From the NCBI GenBank assembly GCA_022600345.1, contig JAHZKP010000109.1, forward strand, positions 1 to 38,743: a DNA stretch of 38,743 nt, read 5' to 3'. Numbering within the stretch: position 1 is the stretch's first letter; every line of letters starts with the position of its first letter. The notes under the pieces were generated by a model. That model was not told where the DNA came from, did no database searches, and worked only from the letters and a program-made list of their open reading frames with translations. This document shows, piece by piece, positions 1-14,159 of the stretch. Made by a program: the position numbers and the translations under genes. Source of the stretch: Alphaproteobacteria bacterium (GTDB taxonomy: Bacteria > Pseudomonadota > Alphaproteobacteria > Rhizobiales > Hyphomicrobiaceae).

Positions 1-142
1 CCGCCCAGTGAGTCAGGCGATTTATCCGATCAACCAGATCGAATTGCATCACCTTCCTGCTGGGCCGTGCTGGAAGCGCGCCTCCGGCACGACTCGCCGC
101 TTGAGAAGCAGAATTGAATCGATTTGGTCGGAAAGGGCTCTA
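1..142 (+). repeat. 3' part of a MITE-like inverted-repeat element
   Basis: This segment matches the right half of the complete element at 34561-34832, including the shared cgactcgccgcttgagaa block and the terminal ATTTGGTCGGAAA..GCTCTAG. The left half lies outside the window. The element ends 8 bp before the GGAGG ribosome binding site of fadE. No transposase is encoded. The sequence shows the similarity and the inverted terminal sequence; a non-autonomous, TA-inserting (IS630/Tc1-like) element is an inference. Confidence 0.75.
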
Positions 143-163
143 GATAGCGCGGAGGTTTCGGAA

Positions 164-2671
164 ATGGCCGCTTTTATCTACCTATTGCTGGTGATCGGTT
201 GCGTTATGGCGATGGCCATGATGCGAGCGAGGCTCATTGTATGGGCTTTGGTCCTGGCACTACTGGTATTGATCTGGCAGGTGGGACTGTTTGGCGGGCC
301 ATCTGGATTCCCTCCAACGGGTCTGTTGTCGATCCTGGCATGGTTGCCGGTCATTGCGCTGGGGTTGCTGGCGGTGCCCTCGTTGCGGCGGCAATACGTG
401 ATTGGGCCTGCCTTTGGTATGGTTCGCAAGATTTTGCCGAAAGTTTCCGATACCGAGCGCCAGGCGCTTGAAGCTGGAACGGTTGGTTTCGATGCCGAAC
501 TGTTTTCGGGCCAGCCTGACTGGAACAAGCTGCAGGCACTGCCGGGCATTGTACTGAGCGAAGAGGAGCGGGCGTTTCTTAACGGCCCGACCGAACAGCT
601 CTGTCATATGATTGACGATTGGAAGATCCGCTTTCATGACCGGGAGATTCCCCAGGAGATCTGGGATTTCGTTTCCAACAACGGCTTCCTGGGCATGCTC
701 ATATCAAAAGAGCACGGCGGCTTGGGATTTTCTGCGCAGGCGCAATCGATTATTCTGGGCAAGATCGCATCGCGTTCGCCCGATGTCGTGACCATTGTAA
801 TGGTTCCCAATTCGCTTGGACCTGGCGAGTTGATTGAGAAATACGGCACCGATGAACAGAAATCCCACTATCTGCCGCGGCTTGCAAAGGGCGAGGAAAT
901 CCCCTGCTTTTCGCTGACCGGGCCAACTTCCGGGTCTGACGCTGCGACGATGCGGGATATCGGCAAGGTGGAGCGGGCGACTTTCAAGGGCCGCGAAGTG
1001 CTGGGCATCCGGCTCAATTGGGAAAAGCGCTATATTACGCTGGGTCCGAAGGCGACGCTGGTCGGTCTGGCGTTCCGGCTTTTCGATCCGGAAAATCTGC
1101 TTGGCAACGGCGAAGATGTCGGCATTACCGTCGCGCTCATTCCTGCCGATCATCCTGGGGTCGAGATCGGACGGCGGCATTTGCCGTCGGGTTCTGCGTT
1201 TCCCAATGGGCCTAATTGGGGGCGGGATGTATTTATTCCGCTCGAGTGGGTGATTGGTGGAGAAGAACGCGCCGGACAGGGTTGGCGGATGCTGATGGAA
1301 TGCCTTGCTGCTGGCCGCGCGATCTCGCTGCCATCGTCGGCAACCGCGGGCGCGAAGGGGATGCTGCGCCATACGACGGCCTACGCGCGCATTCGCAAAC
1401 AGTTCGGTATTCCAATTGCCCGGATGGATGGCATTGCCGCGCCAATCGCGCGGATTGCTGAATCGGCCTACGTCAACGAGGCGGCGCGGTCGGTGACGGC
1501 TGCAATGGTGGCGCGTGGCGAAAAGCCGTCGGTGATTTCGGCGCTGATGAAATACCAGACGACCGAGCGCATGAGAAATGCCGTCAACGATGCGATGGAT
1601 ATCCACGGTGGGCGCGGGATCTGCGATGGTCCGGCCAATTACCTGCAGTCGGCTTATCAGATGGTGCCGGTCGGGATCACGGTCGAAGGGGCCAACATCC
1701 TGACACGCTCGCTGATCACTTTCACGCAGGGCGCACTGCGCTCGCACCCCTACCTCTATAGGGAAGTTCAGGCCGCCCAGAACGAAGACCGGGAAGCGGG
1801 GCTGGAAGCTTTCGAAGACGCCTTTACCAATCACGTCTCGTATTCGGTTTCGAATGTTGCCGGTGCGCTGTTCCATAATTTGACGTTTGGCGGTTTTGCG
1901 AATGTACCCCTTGATGCCGCGAAATCGGCGAAATGGTATCGCCAGTTGTGGCGGCAAAGCCGCAACTTCGCGCTGGTGGCCGACACGGCGGTCGCAACGT
2001 TGGGCGGTGGCCTCAAGACGCGTCAGATGCTGACCGGGCGGTTGGCCGATGCGTTGTCGGAACTCTACCTGCTATCGTGTGTATTGAAGCGCTTCGAAGA
2101 TGACGGCAAACCGGCAGCCGACCTGGCCATGGTTGAACTTGCCGCGCGTAATGGTTTGCACCGGTTCCAAGTGGCGCTATCTGGCGCGATCGACAACTTC
2201 CCGAATTCCAGCGTGAGGGTCGGATTGGGCCTATTGGTGTTTCCGCTCGGGTCGCCTTACCGGCCGGCGCCGGATGCCCTCACTCGCAAGGTTGCCCGCG
2301 CGGTTGTCGAGCCAGGTGAGATGCGGGACCGGTTGACGCGAGATATCTACATTTCAAAAGACCCCGACGATCTGACTGGATTGTTGGAAGTCACGCTTGA
2401 AAAAGTGATCGCAGCCGAAGACGCGGAAAAGAAACTCGATAAGGCGGTGCGTGCGGGTATCGTTGGACGCTACCATGGTAACGATTGGTTTGCCGATGCT
2501 GTCGAAAAGCAGGTGCTTAGCCAGGCGGAAGCAGATCAACTGCGCGAAGTTGAAAACCTCGTTGCCCGCGTGATTGCCGTCGATCACTTCGACCCACAAG
2601 ACGTGGCCCCGAATTTCATGCCGGCTGGCGGTGACAAGACAAAGTCGCAGCCAGCCCAAGCTGCGGAATGA
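164..2671 (+). CDS. fadE: acyl-CoA dehydrogenase FadE, first step of beta-oxidation
   Basis: An 835-residue protein, close to the 814 residues of E. coli FadE and far longer than ordinary acyl-CoA dehydrogenases. It oxidises acyl-CoA to trans-2-enoyl-CoA with FAD. The N-terminus has two to three hydrophobic helices within the first 75 residues, consistent with membrane attachment, and the acyl-CoA dehydrogenase domain follows (for example LTGPTSGSDAAT and HGGRGICDGP). The ATG at 164 is chosen over the longer frame opening at 8 because GGAGG lies at 151-155 with 8-nt spacing, and because everything upstream is repeat sequence. fadB/J follows 38 bp downstream and then fadA, so the three steps of the cycle form one operon. 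A member of the long FadE family; substrate chain length cannot be read from sequence. Confidence 0.93.
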   Translation: MAAFIYLLLVIGCVMAMAMMRARLIVWALVLALLVLIWQVGLFGGPSGFPPTGLLSILAWLPVIALGLLAVPSLRRQYVIGPAFGMVRKILPKVSDTERQALEAGTVGFDAELFSGQPDWNKLQALPGIVLSEEERAFLNGPTEQLCHMIDDWKIRFHDREIPQEIWDFVSNNGFLGMLISKEHGGLGFSAQAQSIILGKIASRSPDVVTIVMVPNSLGPGELIEKYGTDEQKSHYLPRLAKGEEIPCFSLTGPTSGSDAATMRDIGKVERATFKGREVLGIRLNWEKRYITLGPKATLVGLAFRLFDPENLLGNGEDVGITVALIPADHPGVEIGRRHLPSGSAFPNGPNWGRDVFIPLEWVIGGEERAGQGWRMLMECLAAGRAISLPSSATAGAKGMLRHTTAYARIRKQFGIPIARMDGIAAPIARIAESAYVNEAARSVTAAMVARGEKPSVISALMKYQTTERMRNAVNDAMDIHGGRGICDGPANYLQSAYQMVPVGITVEGANILTRSLITFTQGALRSHPYLYREVQAAQNEDREAGLEAFEDAFTNHVSYSVSNVAGALFHNLTFGGFANVPLDAAKSAKWYRQLWRQSRNFALVADTAVATLGGGLKTRQMLTGRLADALSELYLLSCVLKRFEDDGKPAADLAMVELAARNGLHRFQVALSGAIDNFPNSSVRVGLGLLVFPLGSPYRPAPDALTRKVARAVVEPGEMRDRLTRDIYISKDPDDLTGLLEVTLEKVIAAEDAEKKLDKAVRAGIVGRYHGNDWFADAVEKQVLSQAEADQLREVENLVARVIAVDHFDPQDVAPNFMPAGGDKTKSQPAQAAE

Positions 2672-2709
2672 TTTCAGCCGGGCAACCCGGCGATGGAGAC
2701 GAATTGACC

Positions 2710-4764
2710 ATGACCGACGAAATGGCGACCGATGAGACGGCAGGGCAGGCAATCGCGCCGGAGGACAAGGCGGCGGGTGCCGATCAACCGTTTCATGATT
2801 GGCGATACGAAGTTGATTTTGAAAAAATTGCCTGGGCGACCTTCGATCGCGAAGGCGAGAGTGCCAATTCTCTTGGCCAACGCCCGTTGGAGGAATTGGG
2901 CCGGATTGTCGAGCGGGCCGAACAGGGCGCGCGCGATGGTTCGGTCATCGGCCTTGTTATCATCTCGGGCAAGGAGAAGGGTTTCATCGTCGGCGCCGAC
3001 ATCCGCGAGTTTGCAAATCTGAAAACCGAACAGCAGGTCATTGAGGCGTTGAAGCCGGTGAACCAAATGCTCGACCGGATCGAAGCCATGAAGGTTCCCG
3101 TCGTTGCCGCGATCCATGGCGTGTGCGTTGGCGGCGGCTTGGAACTGGTGCTGGCGTGCCATTACAGGATCGCGACGCGCGATGACGCAACGAAGGTGGG
3201 CTTCCCCGAGGTCAAGCTGGGGATCTTCCCTGGATTCAACGGGACTGTTCGTTCTATCCGCCAGGTCGGGGCGATGGCGGCGATGCCGGCAATGCTGAAG
3301 GGTTCGATGATCCGGGCCAGTGCGGCCAAGCGGCAGGGGTTTATTGACCAGCTTGTCGACAGCAAGGGATCGCTGCGATGGGCGGCGCGCAAGGCGGTTA
3401 TGCAGAAGCGCAAGTCCAAGCCCAAGCGTGGTTTTGCTTCGTTGATGGCGAAGTGGCCGGCGCGTGGGTTCGTTGCCGGCAAAATGCGCGATGCGACAAG
3501 GAAGAAGGTTCGCGAGGATCATTATCCCGCCCCCTTCCGGTTGATCGATTTGTTTGAAGAACACGGCGGTTCTTATGACGATATGAAGCGGGAGGAGACG
3601 CCGGCTTTCGCGCCGCTGATGGTGTCTGATACGTCGCGCAATTTGCGGCGGGTTTATTTTCTTTCCGAAGCCTTGAAGGCGCAGACCCCGAAGGGAATGA
3701 ATTGGAAACCGCTGCGGGTTCATGTCATCGGTGCGGGTACGATGGGAGCTGATATCGCCGGGTGGTGCGTTGCCTGCGGCATGGAAGTGACGTTGCAGGA
3801 TCTATCGACCGAGCAGCTTGAGAAAGGCATCAAGTCGCAAGCCAAATTGTTCAAGCGCAAGTTCCGCACGAAGGCAACGAAGGCGGCGGCAGAGGCCCGG
3901 TTGATTGCCGATCCGAAAGGTGAAGGCGTCAGCCGCGCCGATGTGGTGATCGAGGCAATTGTCGAGAAGCTTGAAATCAAACAATCGTTGTTCAAGGACC
4001 TGGAAACCCAACTCAAGCCCGACGCCGTTATGGCCAGCAACACATCGTCGCTGAAGATCGAAGATATTGCCCAGTCGCTTGCCGACCCAGGCCGTTTGAT
4101 CGGCATTCACTTCTTCAATCCGGTGGCGCAGATGCCGCTTGTTGAAGTGGTGCGTGGCGCGGAGAGCCGGCAAGCTGAAGTCGACAAGGGGGCTGCCTTT
4201 GTAACGGCTATCGACAAGTTCCCGCTGGTCGTGAAGTCGGTTCCAGGCTTCCTCGTCAATCGTGTGCTTGCGCCCTACATGATGGGCGCAATGGCGCGGG
4301 TGGATGCGGGCGAAGATAAAGAAAAGATCGACGAGGCGGCGCGCGCTTTCGGGATGCCGATGGGGCCGATCGAGCTTGCCGATACGGTGGGGCTGGATGT
4401 TTGTGCGCACGTCGGCCAGATCCTGGGGCTTGGCAACGAAGTAACAGGAGCTGCAAAGCTGGTGGCTGACGGCAAGTTGGGAAAAAAGACCGGTGAAGGG
4501 TTTTACACCTGGAGCGATGGCAAGCCGGTGAAGTCTCAATCGGAGCGCTATGGCAATGGCGATCTGGAGAAGCTGGGGCGCGAACTGGTTCAGCCGTTGA
4601 TCGATGAAGCCAAGCGAGCGGTTGAAGAAGGTGTGGTCGAAAGCGCGGATCTGGCCGATGCCGGGGTTATTTTCGGAACCGGTTTCGCCCCATTCCAAGG
4701 TGGACCGCTGCACTTCAATGCATCCGAGAAGGCACAATCAGCAAAGCAGGCAGCAGCGGGCTAG
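2710..4764 (+). CDS. fadJ: fatty acid oxidation complex alpha subunit (enoyl-CoA hydratase / 3-hydroxyacyl-CoA dehydrogenase)
   Basis: A 684-residue bifunctional enzyme that hydrates enoyl-CoA and oxidises 3-hydroxyacyl-CoA with NAD+. The N-terminal crotonase domain (about 40-230) carries GFIVGADIREF for the oxyanion hole and two likely catalytic glutamates in GGGLELVLAC (about E145) and FPEVKLGIFPG (about E167). The NAD-binding Rossmann motif GAGTMG is near residue 341, and the dehydrogenase histidine is in IGIHFFNPV (about H467). The ATG at 2710 has GGAG 11 nt upstream; an ATG at 2668 overlapping the fadE stop would add 14 residues without a good binding site. It is shorter than E. coli FadB (729) and closer to FadJ (714). 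The fadB versus fadJ symbol is a family-level choice. It presumably pairs with the thiolase encoded next. Confidence 0.93.
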   Translation: MTDEMATDETAGQAIAPEDKAAGADQPFHDWRYEVDFEKIAWATFDREGESANSLGQRPLEELGRIVERAEQGARDGSVIGLVIISGKEKGFIVGADIREFANLKTEQQVIEALKPVNQMLDRIEAMKVPVVAAIHGVCVGGGLELVLACHYRIATRDDATKVGFPEVKLGIFPGFNGTVRSIRQVGAMAAMPAMLKGSMIRASAAKRQGFIDQLVDSKGSLRWAARKAVMQKRKSKPKRGFASLMAKWPARGFVAGKMRDATRKKVREDHYPAPFRLIDLFEEHGGSYDDMKREETPAFAPLMVSDTSRNLRRVYFLSEALKAQTPKGMNWKPLRVHVIGAGTMGADIAGWCVACGMEVTLQDLSTEQLEKGIKSQAKLFKRKFRTKATKAAAEARLIADPKGEGVSRADVVIEAIVEKLEIKQSLFKDLETQLKPDAVMASNTSSLKIEDIAQSLADPGRLIGIHFFNPVAQMPLVEVVRGAESRQAEVDKGAAFVTAIDKFPLVVKSVPGFLVNRVLAPYMMGAMARVDAGEDKEKIDEAARAFGMPMGPIELADTVGLDVCAHVGQILGLGNEVTGAAKLVADGKLGKKTGEGFYTWSDGKPVKSQSERYGNGDLEKLGRELVQPLIDEAKRAVEEGVVESADLADAGVIFGTGFAPFQGGPLHFNASEKAQSAKQAAAG

Positions 4765-4835
4765 CCTCCGCTCCGTCAACATGGGGGGCCGGCTTTAACG
4801 AGCTGCGGGCGCCTTTTGGTCAATCAGAACAATCG

Positions 4836-4855
4836 GCCTTTCGAAATGGAAAGGC
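4836..4855 (+). promoter_or_regulatory. small hairpin just before the fadA ribosome binding site
   Basis: GCCTTTC at 4836-4842 is complementary to GAAAGGC at 4849-4855, with a 6-nt loop. It ends 5 bases before the AGGAG of fadA, in the 108-bp gap between fadB/J and fadA. It has no T-run, so it is not a terminator; it could tune translation or processing of the fadA cistron. Only the complementarity is seen. Confidence 0.35.
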
Positions 4856-4872
4856 GCTTCAGGAGCCAACAG

Positions 4873-6165
4873 ATGAGCAAGTCCCTTCGACGCGTGGCCG
4901 TTATCGGCGGTGTCAGAACTCCGTTCTGCCGCTCGGGCACGCTTTATGAGGATCTGTCCAATCTCGACTTGATGACGGCTGCACTTTCCGGATTGGTGTC
5001 GCGCTATGGCCTTGAAGGCCAACATATCGACGAGGTTGCCGGCGGTGCGGTGATGACGCACTCAAAGGATTGGAACCTTGCAAGGGAAGCCGTGCTGGGA
5101 ACGCAGCTTGCGCCTTCGACGCCGGGGATCACGCTGATGCAGGCGTGCGGGACGTCGCTGCAGGCTGCAATGGGTATCTCAGCCAAGATTGCGGTGGGTC
5201 AGATTGATAGCGGCATCGCGGTTGGTTCGGATACGACGTCGGATGCGCCGATCGTCTTTTCAAAGAAGTTCGCGAAACGCTTGATTGAAGCGAACAAGAA
5301 AAAGACGACGATGGAAAAGCTGAAAGTTCTGGCGGGCACAAAACCGGGAGACCTGGTTCCGCAGCCGCCCGCTTCAACAGAGCCTCGAACCGGGTTGACC
5401 ATGGGGCAGCACTGCGAGCTGATGGCCAAGAATTGGCATGTCGGGCGCGAGGAGCAAGACAAGCTTGCCTACGAGAGCCACAACAAGGCGACGGCTGCCT
5501 ATGGGTCGGGCTACATGGATGACCTTCTGGTTCCTCATGCGGGTGTGTTTCGCGACAACAACGTGCGCGGCGATATGGAACTGGGCAAACTTGCCGAACT
5601 GAAGACGGTGTTCGACAAGTCGGATGCGGGCACTTTGACGGCTGCGAACTCGACGCCGCTGACCGATGGTGCGGCGGCTATTCTACTGGGGTCTGAAGAC
5701 TGGGCGCGCGAGCAGGGCCTTGAGGTCAAGGCGTACCTGGTCGATGCCCAGCATATCGGCAATGATTTTGTCTCCGGCGATGGCTTGTTAATGGCGCCGA
5801 CGATTGCGGTGGCCAAGCTGTTGAAGCGCAACGGGCTGACGCTGCAGGACTTCGATTTCTATGAGATCCATGAGGCGTTTGCCGCGCAGGTTCTGGCGAC
5901 GCTGAAGGCGTGGGAAGATGCCGACTACTGCCGGGATGTGCTTGGAGCCGATGCGCCGCTGGGGTCGATCGACCGCTCCAAGCTCAACGTCAAGGGATCG
6001 TCGATTGCGGTCGGGCATCCGTTTGCTGCAACGGGTGCCAGGATCATGGCGAACCTTGCCAAGCTGCTGGATGAAAACGGTGGCAAAGGGCGCGGCTTGA
6101 TCTCGATTTGTACAGCCGGCGGCATGGGCGTTGCCGCGATTCTGGAAGGCGCGAAGGCTGGGTGA
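4873..6165 (+). CDS. fadI: acetyl-CoA C-acyltransferase (3-ketoacyl-CoA thiolase), beta subunit
   Basis: A 430-residue thiolase that cleaves 3-ketoacyl-CoA with CoA to acetyl-CoA plus a shortened acyl-CoA. The nucleophilic cysteine is in LMQACGTS (about C92), the histidine motif is GHPFAATG, and the second catalytic cysteine is in SICTAGGMG (about C413), with EIHEAFAAQ in between. The ATG at 4873 has AGGAG at 4861-4865 (7-nt spacing); a longer frame from 4816 has no such site. Length and sequence style resemble FadI (436 residues) more than the shorter FadA, which agrees with the FadJ-like alpha subunit upstream. It is the last gene of the fad operon; no clear terminator follows. Confidence 0.93.
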   Translation: MSKSLRRVAVIGGVRTPFCRSGTLYEDLSNLDLMTAALSGLVSRYGLEGQHIDEVAGGAVMTHSKDWNLAREAVLGTQLAPSTPGITLMQACGTSLQAAMGISAKIAVGQIDSGIAVGSDTTSDAPIVFSKKFAKRLIEANKKKTTMEKLKVLAGTKPGDLVPQPPASTEPRTGLTMGQHCELMAKNWHVGREEQDKLAYESHNKATAAYGSGYMDDLLVPHAGVFRDNNVRGDMELGKLAELKTVFDKSDAGTLTAANSTPLTDGAAAILLGSEDWAREQGLEVKAYLVDAQHIGNDFVSGDGLLMAPTIAVAKLLKRNGLTLQDFDFYEIHEAFAAQVLATLKAWEDADYCRDVLGADAPLGSIDRSKLNVKGSSIAVGHPFAATGARIMANLAKLLDENGGKGRGLISICTAGGMGVAAILEGAKAG

Positions 6166-6337
6166 GTGATCTAGCTGTGAACTTTCAGGAGGTTGTCCAC
6201 ACGACCCGTTAGAGGTTGTCCATTCGGTCCGGAACGGAAAAGCTGGTGTTGCAAAACGTCAGTGTAAGCTTGTGCGACACCCTTGGGATGCAACCGCTGT
6301 GTGTCCTGCACGACGAGATCGAATGCGATTGCAAACA
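6166..6337. other. non-coding gap behind fadA
   Basis: About 170 bp between the convergent fadA (+) and the small minus-strand gene. It holds two close copies of aggttgtcca (about 6189 and 6212). No terminator with a T-run and no convincing gene is seen. Confidence 0.4.
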
Positions 6338-6562
6338 TCAGGAGGCAACGGGATCTTCGAGGATTGATGCGAGAGGATACTGGAGTTCCTCGCCAGATTC
6401 GACGACCCGAATAAGAAAGCTGCCGTCCTGATCACTCGGTGTGTCGGCAACGGCGAGGATTTTGTAGACCGGGCCGTGACTTCCGAATGTACGGAATGAG
6501 CCGATCAAGTCCTCCAGAGGGAACACAACCTTGCGGTCTACTGTCAGCTCAGCCGGCATCAT
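6338..6562 (-). CDS. small DUF5397-like protein of unknown function
   Basis: A 74-residue protein if the ATG at 6562 is used; an in-frame TTG at 6589 would give 83. The sequence reads like a small compact domain with FPLEDLIGSFRTFGSHGP, then VYKILAVADT and IRVVESGEELQYPLASILEDP. The pattern GTFR-fG-GPvYeVl followed by a V-eTGEel-YPl-ilDP core is what I associate with the alphaproteobacterial DUF5397 family, recalled rather than searched. It lies 62 bp downstream of gltD on the same strand, without a strong ribosome binding site. Function unknown; a link with the toxin-antitoxin-like pair upstream in the same operon is possible but unproven. Confidence 0.6.
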   Translation of the reverse strand: MMPAELTVDRKVVFPLEDLIGSFRTFGSHGPVYKILAVADTPSDQDGSFLIRVVESGEELQYPLASILEDPVAS

Positions 6563-6624
6563 CAAACCTATTGCGTTACCGTTGCTCAATTAGCTTGTCA
6601 GTCTGCCAGTTCGCCGAGCCACAA

Positions 6625-8064
6625 TCAACGCGGCAGGACCGATGTGCCCATCAGGTGTTCGTCGATTGAACGGGCGGCCTGGCGTCCTTCGCGGATGGCC
6701 CAGACAACAAGCGACTGACCGCGGCGGACGTCGCCTGCTGCAAACAGGTTGTTGTCGCCGGGAAGCTTGTAGTTGTCTTCGTTTGAATCGACGCCCTTGA
6801 AGCGTCCGCGCGGGACGACATCGAGGCCGAGCTGTTGGAGCATGCCTTCTTCAATCGGACCTGAGAAACCCATGGCGAAAAGCACAAGATCGGCATCAAG
6901 TGCGGCGTCCGACCCCTCGACGGGTTGCAGTTTGGAATCCACTTCGACGTAGTTGAGCTTGGTGACCTTGCCGTCTTCGCCGGAAAAACCGGTGGTGGAG
7001 ACCGAGTAGATTGTCTTGGCGCCTTCGGCCTGGCTGGTTGAGACGCGCAGCTTCATGGGCCAGTGCGGCCAGGACATTGCCTTGTCTTCTTTTTCAGGCG
7101 GGCGCGGCATGATTTCCAATTGGGTGACGGACTTGGCCCCCTGGCGGAAGGAGGTGCCAATGCAGTCGGAACCGGTATCGCCGCCGCCGATGACGATGAC
7201 GTTCTTTCCCTCTGCTGAAATCTGGTGGATCTCGGGGGGAATTTTTTCGTTGGCGACACGGCGGTTCTGCTGGGGCAGGAAGTCCATGGCGAAATGGATG
7301 CCGTCAAGGTCGCGGCCGGGTGCCTTGGCAAAGAAGTCAAACGGCGTTTCAGAGCCCATCGCCAGTAGCACGGCGTCGTATTTTTCCTGCAACTCCTTGG
7401 CATCGATATCGACACCAACGTTGACGTTGCATTTGAAGGTGATGCCTTCTTGCTCCATCTGCTTGACGCGGCGCGCGATGAGGCGCTTTTCCATCTTGAA
7501 GTCGGGGATGCCGTAAACCAACAGGCCGCCGGGGCGGGCGTTCTTTTCATAGACGTGGACTTCGTGGCCGGTGCGCGCCAGTTGTTGGGCGGCGGCCAGA
7601 CCGGCCGGTCCCGAACCGATGACGGCGATCTTCTTGCCGGTCTTCTTTTCGGGAGGCAGCGGTACGATCCAGCCCTCTGCGAAGCCCTTGTCGGCAATTG
7701 CACATTCGATCGATTTGATGGCAACCGGATTGTCGTCGATGTTGAGGGTGCAGGCAGCTTCGCAAGGAGCCGGGCAAACGCGCCCTGTTACTTCGGGGAA
7801 GTTGTTGGTCGAGTGCAGGTTGATTGCTGCTTGTTTCCAATCGGAGTCATAGACAAGGTCGTTCCAGTCGGGGATCTGGTTGTTGACCGGGCAGCCGGTA
7901 TGACAGAACGGAATGCCGCAATCCATGCAGCGCGCGGCCTGAGTGCGAACTTCGTCCTCGCTCAAGGGAACGACGAATTCCTTATAATTCTTGGTGCGCT
8001 CGTCGACTGGCGCGTATTCGCGCTCGGCGCGTTCAAATTCCAAAAATCCGGTTGGCTTGCCCAT
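6625..8064 (-). CDS. gltD: glutamate synthase (NADPH) small subunit
   Basis: A 479-residue subunit that feeds electrons from NADPH through FAD and Fe-S centres to GltB, for glutamate synthesis from 2-oxoglutarate and glutamine. Cysteine clusters for Fe-S binding lie near the N-terminus ([14 protein letters not shown] and [10 protein letters not shown]). A FAD-binding motif ([10 protein letters not shown]) and an NADPH-binding motif ([10 protein letters not shown]) follow. The ATG at 8064 opens with [10 protein letters not shown], typical for GltD, and has AGGAAA just upstream; a GTG at 8079 would add five residues. It begins 11 bp after the DUF5615 gene, so it is probably co-transcribed with gltB and the inserted pair. 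Confidence 0.96.
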   Translation of the reverse strand: MGKPTGFLEFERAEREYAPVDERTKNYKEFVVPLSEDEVRTQAARCMDCGIPFCHTGCPVNNQIPDWNDLVYDSDWKQAAINLHSTNNFPEVTGRVCPAPCEAACTLNIDDNPVAIKSIECAIADKGFAEGWIVPLPPEKKTGKKIAVIGSGPAGLAAAQQLARTGHEVHVYEKNARPGGLLVYGIPDFKMEKRLIARRVKQMEQEGITFKCNVNVGVDIDAKELQEKYDAVLLAMGSETPFDFFAKAPGRDLDGIHFAMDFLPQQNRRVANEKIPPEIHQISAEGKNVIVIGGGDTGSDCIGTSFRQGAKSVTQLEIMPRPPEKEDKAMSWPHWPMKLRVSTSQAEGAKTIYSVSTTGFSGEDGKVTKLNYVEVDSKLQPVEGSDAALDADLVLFAMGFSGPIEEGMLQQLGLDVVPRGRFKGVDSNEDNYKLPGDNNLFAAGDVRRGQSLVVWAIREGRQAARSIDEHLMGTSVLPR

Positions 8065-8075
8065 GTGTTTTCCTG

Positions 8076-8444
8076 TCACGTTCTTGGTGGTAATTTCCGC
8101 AGCCGGGCTTTGCCGGGCTCGATTACCACGAATTGTCCCTCAATGTCGCTTTCCAGAGCCTCGATCTGATCAACGACAGTCGAGATCGTCTCCTCAAATG
8201 GTAGTTCGTACTTCTTGAAGTAGATTGCGACGATTGCAATTGCCGTATTTCCATCTCGAAATACTAGACTTCCGAAGTCGCGGTCTTCACTCATCAAGAT
8301 CCTTCCCGACAGCTTAGCAATGGCTAGGACTTCTTCATCCGGGGCCGTCGGGCAGGAATTGACGACAAGTTCACAGTCATGACCTCGATTGATAAGTTCC
8401 TGGGCCAGCATTCTGGGCAGGCATTCGTCGATCAAAAATCTCAT
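8076..8444 (-). CDS. DUF5615-family PIN-like protein, probable toxin of a toxin-antitoxin pair
   Basis: A 122-residue protein opening [17 protein letters not shown] with the acidic pair D-E near the start and [12 protein letters not shown] in the middle, the hallmark of DUF5615 / Mut7-C-like PIN-fold proteins. Such proteins are usually encoded behind a DUF433 gene and are regarded as putative VapC-like ribonuclease toxins. The start is the ATG at 8444, which overlaps the TGA of the DUF433 gene (ATGA), implying translational coupling. An upstream in-frame extension to 8576 lies wholly inside the DUF433 gene and is rejected. The gene sits between gltB and gltD in the same orientation. RNase activity is inferred from the family. 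Confidence 0.82.
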   Translation of the reverse strand: MRFLIDECLPRMLAQELINRGHDCELVVNSCPTAPDEEVLAIAKLSGRILMSEDRDFGSLVFRDGNTAIAIVAIYFKKYELPFEETISTVVDQIEALESDIEGQFVVIEPGKARLRKLPPRT

Positions 8445-8668
8445 TCTGCTGCCGGCAATACGACTTCTGCGCTCATGTATTCGCTGGCGTATCGTAAAGC
8501 CGCCAATACATCGTCCCGCGTTAGGCTGGGATATTCGCGCAGGACTTCGTCGGTGGACATGCCTTTTCCCAGCCACATGAGGAGCGTCGCTACTGGTATC
8601 CTGGTGCCTTTGATGACGGGCTTCCCGAACATGACTTTCGGATCGATGGATATACGTTCGTGGGTCAT
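8441..8668 (-). CDS. DUF433-domain protein, probable antitoxin
   Basis: A 75-residue protein starting MTHERISIDPKVMFGKP, with VIKGTRIPVATLLMWLGKG and the helical segment MSTDEVLREYPSLTRDDVLAALRY. This is the VapB-like DUF433 family, which has a helix-turn-helix-like fold and typically acts as DNA-binding antitoxin. The ATG at 8668 is preceded by GAGATCACC. It begins 14 bp after the gltB stop and overlaps the DUF5615 gene by 4 bp, so the pair reads as one cassette in the gltB-gltD gap. Family assignment is firm; antitoxin activity is inferred. Confidence 0.82.
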   Translation of the reverse strand: MTHERISIDPKVMFGKPVIKGTRIPVATLLMWLGKGMSTDEVLREYPSLTRDDVLAALRYASEYMSAEVVLPAAE

Positions 8669-8682
8669 GGTGATCTCGTTAT

Positions 8683-13374
<4,692 letters not shown>

Positions 13375-13474
13375 GGGCAGACCTTAAGGTTGGCTTAAAA
13401 ATCGTTGACGGTACCTGCTGGTGGACGGAAATTCGTCTGAACCAAGCAGTGGTGCCTGCTAGAGTTCGAACGAG

Positions 13475-13587
13475 GACACCCGGCGGCCGAGTGTCTTCGC
13501 CGGACCTTAGCGAAGATATTGTTTGTGTTTTGGAGTCACAGACTTTGCTCCGCTCGGTGTCGGAGACAAATGCCGGACCCAGAACAC
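13475..13587. repeat. dispersed about 114-bp inverted-repeat element, copy 1
   Basis: This is similar over its length to 19270-19384. Both begin with a GACAC..GTGTC hairpin, continue with a TATTGTT(T/C)GTG(T/C)TTTGGA block and ACAGAC(T/A)TTGCTCC, and end with CGGA or CCGA before the closing ACAC. It lies about 100 bp upstream of gltB. CTAGAGT at 13459 and ACTCTAG at 13626 could be outer ends of the insertion, but copy 2 does not share them. No coding capacity. Function unknown. Confidence 0.65.
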
Positions 13588-14052
13588 GGGCTGCACGATG
13601 CAGATTGGCTGACGCGGATCTGATACTCTAGTTTCAATTCCAGCTTCAATTCGGCTTGCCAGCTTCCTCCTTGCCCGATGCGCGGCGGGCCGGAGCCGAC
13701 GGTCGTCATTCACGTGCTTGCGGGCTGCGGCAGGAATCCCGCGCTTGACCGAGCGGTGAGGTTTGGCACCCAATCGCCCGGCTAACGGGCTCTTGTGGAC
13801 TGCCAGACCAATACTTCAATTACTTTCGCTGTAGCAAGGCAAACAAAAGCGCCAGGTTCCCGGCCCAATGTAGCGGGGGAAACCGGCCGATTGAAATATG
13901 CTACAAAGAAAGGACAGAACTACTGACCTTTTTGCAATGTTGCAGATTTCGCCGCGCGACACAAGGCCCTACGGTTGACAAGGCCCAGGCCGCTGCCGGC
14001 GGGGCCAATCGAAAAAATTTAGAATTACAAGGTGGGGCGGCCAAATTGAGAA
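13588..14052. other. intergenic stretch between gltB promoter repeat and hsp20 terminator
   Basis: No supported gene. An 88-codon minus-strand frame (13507-13773) runs through the repeat and has no family features, so it is left out. There is an AT-rich patch near 14010-14030. The gltB promoter should lie between here and 13374, but no convincing -35/-10 or sigma54 site was found. Confidence 0.5.
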
Positions 14053-14086
14053 AGGCAGCCACCGCACCGCAGTGCGATGGCTGCCT
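14053..14086 (-). terminator. hairpin behind hsp20, probable terminator
   Basis: AGGCAGCCA at 14053-14061 pairs perfectly with TGGCTGCCT at 14078-14086, and CGCAC/GTGCG pairs inside, giving a long near-perfect stem with a CGCA loop. On the minus strand the stem is followed by TTTCTCAATTT, a weak T-tract. It lies about 75 bp beyond the hsp20 stop. Confidence 0.6.
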
Positions 14087-14159
14087 GGTTTCGGAGTAAG
14101 TGCCTGGCGCGCATTTCCCGATTGAGAGATGCGCGGTGGGCCCGACGGTTATTTGCCGG

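Noticed and set aside
704-1957. 417-codon minus-strand ORF inside fadE
   Set aside because: It lies wholly antisense to a clearly conserved gene and its Arg/Pro/His-rich translation has no domain; same for other long antisense frames in gltB, gcvP and mreC.
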